Shown piece after piece: positions 27,423-35,947 of a stretch of DNA of 64,000 nucleotides; position 1 is the stretch's first letter; every line of letters begins with the position of its first letter. The stretch covers positions 56,271-120,270 of the forward strand of contig NZ_JABRVQ010000009.1 of NCBI RefSeq assembly GCF_013248965.1, read 5' to 3'. The translations under genes were made by a program, and so were the position numbers. The notes beneath the pieces were generated by a model, which ran no database searches, had not been told where the DNA came from, and saw only the letters and a list, made by a program, of their open reading frames with translations. Source of the stretch: Psychrobacter okhotskensis (GTDB lineage Bacteria; Pseudomonadota; Gammaproteobacteria; Pseudomonadales; Moraxellaceae).

Positions 27423-27578
27423 CTACATTTTACGGCTAACAAATGCGACGATAAACAAAATCACCGCCAATGCTAATAGAATGTAGGCAAAGTTTGCAGA
27501 CAGTCCAGCGACACCACCAAACCCTAAGAAACTTGCAATCAGTGCGATTACTGCAAATATAATAGCCCAGCGAAACAT
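27423..27578 (-). CDS. DUF1328 (YtjA-like) small membrane protein
   Basis: A 51-residue hydrophobic peptide starting [20 protein letters not shown] and ending FVSRKM. It has two membrane segments separated by [11 protein letters not shown], which is diagnostic of the DUF1328/YtjA family. GGAGAAGG lies directly upstream of the ATG at 27578. The family is often stress-induced, but the function is unknown. It is short enough to be missed by length filters. Confidence 0.92.
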   Translation of the reverse strand: MFRWAIIFAVIALIASFLGFGGVAGLSANFAYILLALAVILFIVAFVSRKM

Positions 27579-28174
27579 AACCTTCTCCTCAATAATTATC
27601 AAAAATCAGATAGAAAGACAAATAGCAGATCTAAAACGCGATCGTTGCTAATATTCGTCTTACTTCATCTAATGTCCATTTAAGTTGTTGTTTTTTTAAT
27701 ACTATTTACAACTGTGTACGGGGATAGATTAGCAATATTTTTCGCCAAAAAACGTTCATTTTAGTAATAATGTCGGTAGGTTATGTAATCTTTGTAGCAA
27801 ATCTTAATATTTAGACATTTTTGCTTGGCTTTGCAGCACTTATGTGTAGAGATGGTGAGATATCACTCAACTCCGAGCATTTTCACCCTATAATTTACTA
27901 TAAACCATAACAGTTCACAGTAACTGGTTCCTACTTACCATTATTATGCCTTAGAATAGATTGACGACTTAGAATCCATTTAACGATATGTAAATATGGA
28001 TCTTTTTTTATTCCCATCACTCATTTATAGTCGCTTCAATCTAAAAATGGTACGAAGCAATCGAATGCAGATGTATAGACCCTACTTCAAGCAAGGTTAA
28101 TGCTGCAACACTTTTATAATGGATCGGCTCTAGCATTAAATTATGCAGAAAAACACTTATTAAGGACAATAAAT
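27579..28174. other. Long intergenic region upstream of the reductase-like gene
   Basis: About 600 bases. The right part holds a family C element (28026-28132). The rest is AT-rich with no recognised gene, and it must carry the promoter of the minus-strand DUF1328 gene. Confidence 0.5.
28026..28132. repeat. Family C element (C1)
   Basis: A 107-bp element from TATAGTCGCTTCAATCTAAA to CTTTTATAATGGATCGGCTC. It shares size and internal blocks (GCAGATGTATA, CTTCAAGCAAGGTTAATGC) with the copy at 30968-31074. Its ends resemble those of family B. Confidence 0.75.
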
Positions 28175-29479
28175 ATGGCTAATAATATGGATACGTCAAA
28201 GAATACGAATGCAGCAGATGATAATAAACAAACCAACAGTAACCAGCGCCCTTACGCCATTATTTTATACGGAGCGACCAGTTTTGTTGGACAGATTACT
28301 GCTCATTATTTAACAAGCTTTTTGTCTAATGCCAAAAATAAGGATAGCTCCAACGTCACGTGGGCGATAGCAGGTCGTGACGAAGACAAGCTTAACGAAT
28401 TACAGTCCAAGCTTGAGAGCAAAGTAGATATTATTATCGCTAATAGTAAAGACGCTGCTAGCCTAGATGAGATGACCAAGCAGGCGCAAGTCATCATCTC
28501 AACCGTTGGCCCTTACTTAAGATATGGCGAGGCGTTGGTCAAATCTTGCGCCGAAAATGGCACTGATTATGTCGACCTTACCGGTGAAGCCATCTTTATT
28601 AAAGATATGATGGACAAATACCAAGAGACTGCCAAACAAAGCGGTGCTCGTATCGTCAATTCCTGTGGCTTCGACTCTATTCCGTCAGATTTAGGCGTTT
28701 ATTTTACCCAGCAGCAGGCAGAAGCTCAGTTCGATAGCACTTGTGATGTCATTCATATGCGCGTAAAAGCGGCGAAAGGTGGCTTATCTGGTGGTACGGT
28801 TGCCTCAATGGCGACTATTTTTGAAGAAGTAGGAAAAGATAAATCACGTCGTAAGCAAGTGGCAAACCCTTATCTGCTCAATGATGATAAAGATGCGCCT
28901 AGCGTGCGCCAAGCCAATGTCAGTAAGCCAGAATACGATAATGAGCACAAACGCTGGTTGGCCCCGTTTGTAATGGCAAGCATCAACACTCGTATTGTAC
29001 ATCGCAGCAACCAACTGCTTGGCTACAAATATGGTCGCGACTTTAAGTATGACGAAGCGATGTGGATGAAAGATGGGGTAAAAGGCAAACTGTCAAGTTA
29101 TGCACTGAGCGCTGGACTGTTAGGATTTGCCACCGCGATGATGATTAAGCCAAGCCGCGAATTGCTGTCCAAGCATGTCTTACCAAAAGCTGGCTCTGGG
29201 CCGTCGAAGTCTGACCAAGATAACGGTTACTACGATATTCGTCTCTTTGGAAAAACTGCCAATAAAGACACCATCAACACCAAAGTAACGGGCGATAAAG
29301 ATCCTGGTTATGGCAGTACGTCACGCATGCTGGCACAAGCAGCCTTATGCTTAGCGCAAGATATTAGCAAAGATGATGTCGGTGGCGGGTTTTGGACGCC
29401 AGCAGCCGCTATGGGTGATAAGCTGCTAACACGTTTAGAAGCGCATGCAGGTCTTAGCTTTGAGGTAGTCGATGGTTAG
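28175..29479 (+). CDS. Saccharopine dehydrogenase-like / trans-acting enoyl reductase family protein
   Basis: A 434-residue NAD(P)-binding protein. The Rossmann start is YAIILYGATSFVGQITAHYL, followed by WAIAGRDEDKL and STVGPYLRYGEALVKSCAENGTDYVDLTGE, typical of the saccharopine-dehydrogenase-like/enoyl-reductase family. A hydrophobic segment (LSAGLLGFATAMMIKP) in the C-terminal half suggests membrane association. I chose ATG 28175 with AAGGACAAT upstream; the open frame from 28100 begins inside a family C repeat and is unlikely. Substrate unknown, possibly a lipid. Confidence 0.85.
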   Translation: MANNMDTSKNTNAADDNKQTNSNQRPYAIILYGATSFVGQITAHYLTSFLSNAKNKDSSNVTWAIAGRDEDKLNELQSKLESKVDIIIANSKDAASLDEMTKQAQVIISTVGPYLRYGEALVKSCAENGTDYVDLTGEAIFIKDMMDKYQETAKQSGARIVNSCGFDSIPSDLGVYFTQQQAEAQFDSTCDVIHMRVKAAKGGLSGGTVASMATIFEEVGKDKSRRKQVANPYLLNDDKDAPSVRQANVSKPEYDNEHKRWLAPFVMASINTRIVHRSNQLLGYKYGRDFKYDEAMWMKDGVKGKLSSYALSAGLLGFATAMMIKPSRELLSKHVLPKAGSGPSKSDQDNGYYDIRLFGKTANKDTINTKVTGDKDPGYGSTSRMLAQAALCLAQDISKDDVGGGFWTPAAAMGDKLLTRLEAHAGLSFEVVDG

Positions 29480-29565
29480 CCTTTACAGATGACACTTAAC
29501 AAACTGTCAATAAACGAAGACTAAAATCTGAATAGCCGTATTTTTAATGATCGTATTTTTAATAA

Positions 29566-29598
29566 CCGTATCTTGGTAACAAGGTACGGTTTTTTTAT
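29566..29598 (+). terminator. Terminator after the saccharopine dehydrogenase-like gene
   Basis: ACCGTATCTTG-GTAA-CAAGGTACGGT with one wobble position, then seven T. Confidence 0.85.
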
Positions 29599-29835
29599 GG
29601 ACAAACTCTTTAAAATTTTCAAGCAGATGTTAATGAATAATAATAACGTACGTTTTTGGTGAACAATGTTGCCAGTTTTCTCTTTTTTTATACATTACGC
29701 TACACATCCTTAGCCTGATGTCACAGCCATGTCTTAGCAACTGACGTAGTATTAAAAACGTTAAAATAAAAAATTAAAGCAGAAACGTCGAATCAAAAAT
29801 TATGACGTTATTTATTAAAAACTAATTGGTTTTAC

Positions 29836-30008
29836 TAGGGTGTGTCTTCATTTTAAAAATGGTCATAAAAGTGAGATAAACTGCCGTCAAACGAGGAAAA
29901 TAGTGCAAATAATATCGGGATATTAATCAGCTATTTGACGATGTTTGGCAAAATTTAGCCATTTTTAGCCCATTCAGATACAAGCGCTTGAATTGAGGAC
30001 ACGCCCTA
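29836..30008. mobile_element. Family A MITE, full-length copy (A2)
   Basis: A 173-bp element from TAGGGTGTGTCTTCATTTT to TTGAGGACACGCCCTA, colinear with A1. No coding potential. It could supply or separate promoter sequence for the secreted-protein gene starting at 30088. Confidence 0.85.
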
Positions 30009-30087
30009 ATAACTTGATATAAAAATAAGCCATATAAGAAATAATACTAATTCAAACACATTTATTAATCATTAAAAGGATGTAACC

Positions 30088-30924
30088 ATGAAATTGAATA
30101 TATTGACCGTTGCTGTTATTACATCAGGTCTAACCATGCTTGCGAGCCATGCAAATGCTGCAATGACAACCGATAATCACGGTAACGTAGGCTATGACAG
30201 TTACGACGAATGCGTCACTGCTGTCCAAGATGGCTCAGCCAAGTTTTATAGCCCTTATACCTATCAAAACCCCAAACGCCAAGCTGGTGAAGCCTCTGTC
30301 AAAAAGATGCGCTTATCTGAAGTCATGATTCCACAGAGTGTCGTCGACAGCAATAACTTAAATGCTAACAATTATTCAGCAGGTGCTTGTGATTTAGGCG
30401 TGGGACAATCGAATGGTCGCTATGGCGTATCCGGCGCTTTGGTCGGCAAATATGTTGCTATCGCCGCTGATATGCCAGTCAACGTCTACATGGATAAAAA
30501 CGGCAATCCTGTGCGTTTAAGTATGCAACAGTGCGACAATCATTTTGGCGCCAAGTTCCCTACACCAATTATGTCTGAAGCTGTGGAAAGTGAAGCGTTA
30601 GAAGCGGAAGTTGCCATTACTGAAGAGCGTAGTATAGAACCCGTTATTATCGAAACGACTCGTGTTATTCGTCCTGCTAAATATAAAGTAAAAGAAGTCA
30701 TCATCGCACCACAAGATCAAATTAAACGCGTTAATACAGCAAATGGTACGGCCATTGCGGTAGAAGATGCTGGGCGTACTGTAATCGTTGGCGAGGTAGC
30801 AGATGCTGAAGTGATTGATAATACTGAAATCAGTCAGACCTTCCCTGTCATCCGCGTTCCTGATAGCGATTTACAGCAGCGCGTTATCGATCCCAATACT
30901 GGTAGATATGTCATCGTTGAATAA
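30088..30924 (+). CDS. Secreted protein of unknown function
   Basis: A 278-residue protein with a Sec signal peptide (MKLNILTVAVITSGLTMLASHANA, cleavage after about residue 24). The N-terminal half has three Cys, in DECV, GACD and QQCD. The C-terminal half is rich in Val, Ile and Glu with repeated short beta-like segments (IIETTRVIRPAKYKVKEVIIAP). AAAGGA lies upstream of the ATG. No family recognised. The predicted location is periplasm or surface. Confidence 0.82.
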   Translation: MKLNILTVAVITSGLTMLASHANAAMTTDNHGNVGYDSYDECVTAVQDGSAKFYSPYTYQNPKRQAGEASVKKMRLSEVMIPQSVVDSNNLNANNYSAGACDLGVGQSNGRYGVSGALVGKYVAIAADMPVNVYMDKNGNPVRLSMQQCDNHFGAKFPTPIMSEAVESEALEAEVAITEERSIEPVIIETTRVIRPAKYKVKEVIIAPQDQIKRVNTANGTAIAVEDAGRTVIVGEVADAEVIDNTEISQTFPVIRVPDSDLQQRVIDPNTGRYVIVE

Positions 30925-31463
30925 TTTTTTTACAAAAAAAATCTTGGATGCAAGTAAATTATATTCTTATAGTTGATTTAATTTAAAAGTAGTACAAGGC
31001 CACCGAGTGTAGATGTATATTTAGTACTTCAAACGAGGTTAACGCAGTAATACTTTTATAGTGGAATGACTATATTTAATAGTCACTGTGTTTAAAGCTA
31101 AGGTAAAGAAACTTTATATATTTGCCTGACAATAAGAATACAATAGTTGCACAAAGTCACCTGCGAGCGCATGTCTGTTAGATTTTTAATCTATGTACTA
31201 CTGAAATAATAATCGCTTAGTTGCTATTCTCTTGCTTAGAGTTTTATTAGATTATTTTATAAAACTCTTTATCCACACCAATCATGATAATCAACAAATG
31301 GTTATCATGATTTTGTTTTATCTACACATTGAATGTTAAATATATTAAATATATAGATTCAAAATACACCATTAATTTGTGCTATACGAAATCATGCAAA
31401 TAAGCGTCAAGTTTGAAATACTTTGAGCTGACGCTATGAGAATGCAAACTGAGGAATAAACTG
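30925..31463. other. Intergenic region with family C element
   Basis: About 540 AT-rich bases. C2 lies near the left end. A palindromic ATCATGATAATCAAC / GGTTATCATGAT pair occurs around 31280-31315 without a T-run. A possible promoter (TTGAAA, 16 bases, TATGAG at 31413-31440) precedes the next gene. Confidence 0.45.
30968..31074. repeat. Family C element (C2)
   Basis: A 107-bp element from TATAGTTGATTTAATTTAAA to TTTTATAGTGGAATGACTATA. The same length and conserved blocks as C1 are present, with better-preserved terminal inverted repeats. Confidence 0.78.
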
Positions 31464-31880
31464 ATGAAAAACCGTACTCTACCTTTATCATTACTGATTG
31501 GCGCTATGCTCACTATTCCAAGCTTGGCTATGGCTGCACCTGCTGATACTGCACAAGCAGATATGCAAAATGCTGCTACTACCACACTTGAGACTGAAGC
31601 TGAAAATTCAGCCAATGTATCAGTACCAAATCCATCTAACTCGGTTCAGATTAACGAAACCCAGCGCATCTCAAGAGCAAGCGTAAATAGCAACGCCACT
31701 CAACAACAGATGGCTCCTGAGCAACAGGCTATGCAGCAAGCGCAACAACAAGCCATGCAAGATTCAGAAGAAGCAATGCCACAAAAAGACCTACAAGAAG
31801 ATATGTCACAAGAAGATATGCTAGATGAAGAATCAATGCTGGAAGAAGAAGCTTCGTCAGAATCACAAGAAGAGCTATAA
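31464..31880 (+). CDS. Secreted acidic Gln/Met/Glu-rich protein
   Basis: A 138-residue protein with a signal peptide (cleavage after SLAMA, about residue 24). The mature part is low-complexity: an Ala/Asn/Thr region, then Gln/Met-rich (QQQMAPEQQAMQQAQQQAMQ), then strongly acidic repeats (LQEDMSQEDMLDEESMLEEE). It is probably disordered. No family recognised. GAGGAA precedes the ATG. A metal-binding or chaperone-like role is imaginable from the Met/Glu content, but nothing proves it. Confidence 0.75.
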   Translation: MKNRTLPLSLLIGAMLTIPSLAMAAPADTAQADMQNAATTTLETEAENSANVSVPNPSNSVQINETQRISRASVNSNATQQQMAPEQQAMQQAQQQAMQDSEEAMPQKDLQEDMSQEDMLDEESMLEEEASSESQEEL

Positions 31881-31973
31881 CAAACTCCCCAAGAAGCAAC
31901 AGAAAATCTATAATACGGTATAAGCGCTTCTGTTAACTAATAAAAGCAGTAATATTTATTTACTACAGCACCT

Positions 31974-32108
31974 TAGAGTCTGTTGAACGAATCTTTAAAT
32001 ATTAGACTGCTGATATCAATTTTTCTTGCTTGCTGTGCCTGCGCAGACAGAGGCGACAAAAAATTGATATCAGCAATACCGTCGTGTTTTTAAAAAATTT
32101 TGACTATA
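31974..32108. repeat. Family B palindromic element (B4)
   Basis: The best-preserved arms of the family: CTGATATCAATTTTT and AAAAATTGATATCAG are exactly complementary (palindrome 32009-32074). The core is CTGTGCCTGCGCAGACAGAG. The right end is TTTTGACTATA. The left end (TAGAGTCTGTTGAAC) is more diverged. Confidence 0.8.
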
Positions 32109-32140
32109 GCTAAAGTATTTCTCAAATATATTTCCAATAA

Positions 32141-32169
32141 AAAAGGCAGCCATTAGGCTGCCTTTTTTA
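32141..32169. terminator. Terminator between the acidic secreted protein gene and tex
   Basis: AAAGGCAGCC-ATTA-GGCTGCCTTT with flanking A-run and T-run, positioned between two convergent genes. Confidence 0.88.
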
Positions 32170-32222
32170 TTGGTTATTTCTGTTAATTATTTAGAACTAA
32201 CTTAAGAAACTGACCAAACCCA

Positions 32223-34772
32223 TTACTTCTTAGTTTTAGTGACGCCCGCTTCTTGCAACAATGCACCCAATGTACCCATTTTGCTAGGTGCTTCTACTTT
32301 TTCAGCTTTAGGCGCTTTGCTGCGGTTATTGGCGCTGTCTTTATCTTGACGATTACCGCGCGGTTTTGACGGACGCTTATCCGCTGCTGGACGGCTGTTA
32401 TTTGGGCGATTGCTATTTGCCTGATTACTACGTGGACGACTGGCTTTCTCATCATTACCTGTACCTTCTGCAGTCGACTTTGCTGCTGGACGCGCGGGCT
32501 TTTCAGATTCAGGCTTCATACTAAAACCAATGCGACCACGCTTTTCGTCGATAGAGATGACACGCACTGAGACAATATCGCCCGGCTTGACGCGATTCAT
32601 CGGATCGGCAACGAAGTCATTGGCCATCTGTGAGATATGCACGAGACCATCTTGATGGACACCGACATCAACGAAGCAACCAAAGGCTGTCACGTTAGTA
32701 ACCACACCTTCTAGCTGCATGCCTTCGCTTAAATCTTTAATGCTATTAACGTCTTCACGGAAATTAGCCGTTTTAAACTCAGGACGTGGGTCACGTGCAG
32801 GCTTGGCAAGCTCTTCGATGATAGCTTTGACACTGATATTATCATCATTTGCCGCTAGTGCAGTGGTGTCGAGCGTGTTTAGTACACCGTCGTTACCGAT
32901 GACTTCTGGCAATGCTTTACCGGTTTGCGCCAGTAAGCTATCGACCAGCGCATAGCTTTCTGGATGCACACCAGTCGCGTCAAGTGGATTACTACCACCA
33001 TGTATGCGTAAGAAGCCTGCTGCCTGCTCAAAGGTCTTAGCACCTAAACGCGGAACGTTTTTGAGCGCCTCACGGCTATCAAATGCGCCGTGCTCTTTAC
33101 GATAAGTGACGATTTGCTGGGCGACATTTTTATTCAAACCCGCAATATGCGCCAAGATAGCAGGACTTGCCGTATTCACATCAACCCCAACCGCGTTCAC
33201 GCTATCTTGGGTCACTTTATCCAAGCTATCAGCCAACTGGTTTTGGTTGACATCATGTTGATATTGACCAACACCAATGGCTTTTGGATCTACTTTGACC
33301 AGCTCTGATAACGGATCTTGCAAGCGACGAGCGATAGAAACCGCACCGCGTACAGATACGTCTAAATTACCAAGCTCATCAGTGGCCAGCTCACTGGCTG
33401 AATAGACAGAAGCGCCTGATTCATTAACGATAACCGCTTTGGCTTTTAATTCAGAATTGGCGGCCAAAATCTCTTTAATCATCGCATCTGTTTCACGGCT
33501 CGCCGTACCGTTACCGATAGCGACTAGATCGACGTTGTAAGTACTTAATAATTCATCAATGACTTTTTTGGCTTCATCCATCTTATTATCAGGGGCGAAT
33601 GGATAAACGGTTGCGACGACAGGCTTGTCTTCGCTGTCTAGCATGACATGGCCTTGGGCATCGACAATCGCCATTTTAACGCCATGGCGGATGCCGGGAT
33701 CCACACCTAAAATCACTTTACGACCAGCAGGTGCTGACATGAGTAAATGCTGTAAATTATTGGCAAACACATCAATCGCGTCAGCTTCAGCAGTTAGGCG
33801 TTTTTCCGTCAATAAGCGATGCTCGATATGCGGACGCCATTTTTCTTTCCATAAGCTACTAGCGGCTTCTGTTAAAAACTCACGGCGCGCGTCAGGTGCT
33901 TTGGCATTAACATCGAAATGCTTGATAGTTTTTTCGATAAAGGGGGCATCTTCGCCTTCGATTTTGAGACCCAAAACATTCTCTTGGCGACCACGTAGCA
34001 TTGCTAATAAACGATGGTTTGGCAGACGCGCAAGGCTTTCACTATGTTCAAAATAATCTTTGAATTTCTCACCGACTTCGCGTTTTTCTTCGCTAGCAAC
34101 CGCAGATACGATACTCGCCGTTTTGGCAAAACCACTACGTAAATTATCTAGCAAGTCTAGTGCTTGTGTCCACTCATCAACGATGATGGCTTGCACGCCC
34201 GCCAATTGCTTATCGATATCGCTAAAGTCGACTTCAATCTCGTTACCGCTGTCGTCAGAGATGCTAGATGGCGCTTGATAGTCAGCCAGTGCCTCTGTTG
34301 GGGTAATCTCTTGCGTCAGTACCGCCTGAGCAGCAACGTCGAGACCAGCAGCACGTGCTTTGGCAGCTGGTGAACGGCGACGTGGACGATAAGGCAAGTA
34401 GATGTCTTCAAGCTCAAGCTTGGACGTCGCGTTATCGATACGCGTCTGTAGCTCGTCAGTCAAATTGCCCTGCGTGCTGAGCAGCTCAGTAATTTTGAGG
34501 CGACGCGTTGCCATGTCGCGCTCATAATTGAGAGACTTCTCTAAAGCACGCAGCTGCGCATCGTCAAGGTTTTGGGTTTTTTCTTTGCGGTAACGCGCAA
34601 TGAAAGGAACGGTCGCGCCTTCATCGTAAAGTTTGACAAACGCATTGACTTGAGCAGTCTTAATGCCAAGCGCGCGAGCAAGCTTGTCGTGAATATTCGC
34701 GTGTGTGGTTGCATCCAAAACCTGTGCATTTGTCGAGGTTTGAGATGGCGTTAAGGTATCAGTGCTACTCAT
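32223..34772 (-). CDS. tex: Tex-family RNA-binding transcription accessory protein
   Basis: A conserved cytoplasmic nucleic-acid-binding protein related to eukaryotic Spt6. Recognisable parts in order: the N-terminal helical Tex region (VPFIARYRKEKTQNLDDAQL), a YqgF-like RNase H fold (ILGVDPGIRHGVKMAIVD), helix-hairpin-helix repeats (VNTASPAILAHIAGLN, LKNVPRLGAKTFEQAAGFLRI) and a C-terminal S1 domain (EGVVTNVTAFGCFVDVGVHQDGLVHIS). After S1 comes a basic Lys/Arg/Asn/Pro tail of about 90 residues. At 849 aa it is longer than typical Tex (about 770-780) because of that tail. It is monocistronic. Confidence 0.96.
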   Translation of the reverse strand: MSSTDTLTPSQTSTNAQVLDATTHANIHDKLARALGIKTAQVNAFVKLYDEGATVPFIARYRKEKTQNLDDAQLRALEKSLNYERDMATRRLKITELLSTQGNLTDELQTRIDNATSKLELEDIYLPYRPRRRSPAAKARAAGLDVAAQAVLTQEITPTEALADYQAPSSISDDSGNEIEVDFSDIDKQLAGVQAIIVDEWTQALDLLDNLRSGFAKTASIVSAVASEEKREVGEKFKDYFEHSESLARLPNHRLLAMLRGRQENVLGLKIEGEDAPFIEKTIKHFDVNAKAPDARREFLTEAASSLWKEKWRPHIEHRLLTEKRLTAEADAIDVFANNLQHLLMSAPAGRKVILGVDPGIRHGVKMAIVDAQGHVMLDSEDKPVVATVYPFAPDNKMDEAKKVIDELLSTYNVDLVAIGNGTASRETDAMIKEILAANSELKAKAVIVNESGASVYSASELATDELGNLDVSVRGAVSIARRLQDPLSELVKVDPKAIGVGQYQHDVNQNQLADSLDKVTQDSVNAVGVDVNTASPAILAHIAGLNKNVAQQIVTYRKEHGAFDSREALKNVPRLGAKTFEQAAGFLRIHGGSNPLDATGVHPESYALVDSLLAQTGKALPEVIGNDGVLNTLDTTALAANDDNISVKAIIEELAKPARDPRPEFKTANFREDVNSIKDLSEGMQLEGVVTNVTAFGCFVDVGVHQDGLVHISQMANDFVADPMNRVKPGDIVSVRVISIDEKRGRIGFSMKPESEKPARPAAKSTAEGTGNDEKASRPRSNQANSNRPNNSRPAADKRPSKPRGNRQDKDSANNRSKAPKAEKVEAPSKMGTLGALLQEAGVTKTKK

Positions 34773-35133
34773 AGACGTATCAATCGTTGATAAATGGTGT
34801 TTGGCATTATAGCAAAAGCTGCATGAATAAAAATCCTTTTTATCTTTTCCTTATTTATCTGCTGTTTTCTACCCTAAATTGGCTGCTATGCTAAGTTCTG
34901 TAGCCTTGTTAAACAAACGCATACAGCATTTATGCCGATGGGTGATGCAATTGGCAGTGCAATCTTATACACTAAAGTATCAATAGCGCAAATATTACTA
35001 CGCGCTGAAATATTGAACAGAAGTCTTTAATTTTACGAGGTTTCATTAATACCTAATAGATTAATGATTAAATAACGACAACGTTTTTGCTGAAACTTTC
35101 TACTAATAATAATTTTTATAAGAGGATGCCTGT
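34773..35133. other. Divergent intergenic region between tex and ompR
   Basis: About 360 bases carrying promoters for both genes. No repeat, small gene or distinct operator is recognised. AGAGGA lies just before the ompR start. Confidence 0.4.
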
Positions 35134-35892
35134 ATGCCTGATAATAACAGCCCCGATACTTTAACTCAGCGTATCTTAGTGGTCGATGATGATGCTCGTC
35201 TGCGTTCTTTATTACAACGCTTTCTAGAAGATGATGGCTTCGTCGTTCGTACTGCCCATGATGGCAGTCAGATGGATAAGTTGATGCAACGCGAGCTTTT
35301 CTCTTTAGTCGTACTGGATTTGATGCTACCGGGCGAAGATGGCATTAGTATCTGTAAGCGGCTGCGTGAAGACAATGGCGATATTCCAATCATCATGCTG
35401 ACGGCCAAAGGTGGCGACGCCGATCGTATCGCTGGTCTTGAAGCGGGTGCGGATGATTATCTGCCTAAACCCTTTAATCCAAAAGAGCTGCTTGCTCGTA
35501 TCAAAGCCGTATTACGTCGTCAAAATCGCGAGCTACCGGGTGCACCAAGTCATCAGCTAGAAGTGGTTGAATTTGGTCCATGGACGCTTGATTTATCGAC
35601 TCGTACGCTTAAACGTGATGGCAATGTAGTTACCTTAACGACCGGTGAATTTTCAGTATTAAAAGCATTGGTTCAGCATCCACGTGAGCCATTAACTCGC
35701 GATAAATTGATGAATCTTGCCCGTGGTCGTGAATGGGGTGCGATGGAGCGTTCTATCGATGTACAAGTCTCACGCCTACGCCGCCTCATTGAAGACAACC
35801 CGTCACAAGCGCGTTACATCCAAACCGTTTGGGGTGTAGGCTATGTGTTCGTTCCTGACGAAGCTGAAGTTGAAACAGCAAAAAGTGAATAG
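35134..35892 (+). CDS. ompR: OmpR response regulator
   Basis: A two-component DNA-binding regulator. The receiver domain has the acidic pocket (VVDDDAR), phospho-acceptor D62 in VVLDLMLPGEDG, and K in LPKPFNPKEL. The winged-helix output domain contains LTTGEFSVLKALVQHPREPLTRDKLMNLARGREWGAMERSIDVQVSRLRRLIED, close to E. coli OmpR. At 252 aa the length is normal. No envZ follows; a CobW GTPase gene starts 55 bp downstream instead. The sensor kinase is therefore elsewhere or absent. Confidence 0.93.
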   Translation: MPDNNSPDTLTQRILVVDDDARLRSLLQRFLEDDGFVVRTAHDGSQMDKLMQRELFSLVVLDLMLPGEDGISICKRLREDNGDIPIIMLTAKGGDADRIAGLEAGADDYLPKPFNPKELLARIKAVLRRQNRELPGAPSHQLEVVEFGPWTLDLSTRTLKRDGNVVTLTTGEFSVLKALVQHPREPLTRDKLMNLARGREWGAMERSIDVQVSRLRRLIEDNPSQARYIQTVWGVGYVFVPDEAEVETAKSE

Positions 35893-35947
35893 TATTTACT
35901 TTATAGTTGCTGCTTTACACCCACTTATGACGATAGTTTAGACGACA

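Larger units (their letters stand above)
29480..30087. other. Intergenic region with terminator and MITE
   Basis: About 600 bases: a terminator at 29566-29598, then AT-rich sequence, then a full family A MITE (29836-30008) whose right end lies 79 bp before the next gene. Confidence 0.6.

Noticed and set aside
28100..28174. Longer N-terminus for the saccharopine dehydrogenase-like gene
   Set aside because: The upstream codons lie inside a family C repeat and lack a ribosome site, whereas ATG 28175 has AAGGACAAT before it.
33625..34056. 143-codon open frame antisense to tex
   Set aside because: Lies opposite conserved Tex coding sequence and encodes a Ser/Arg-rich shadow protein.
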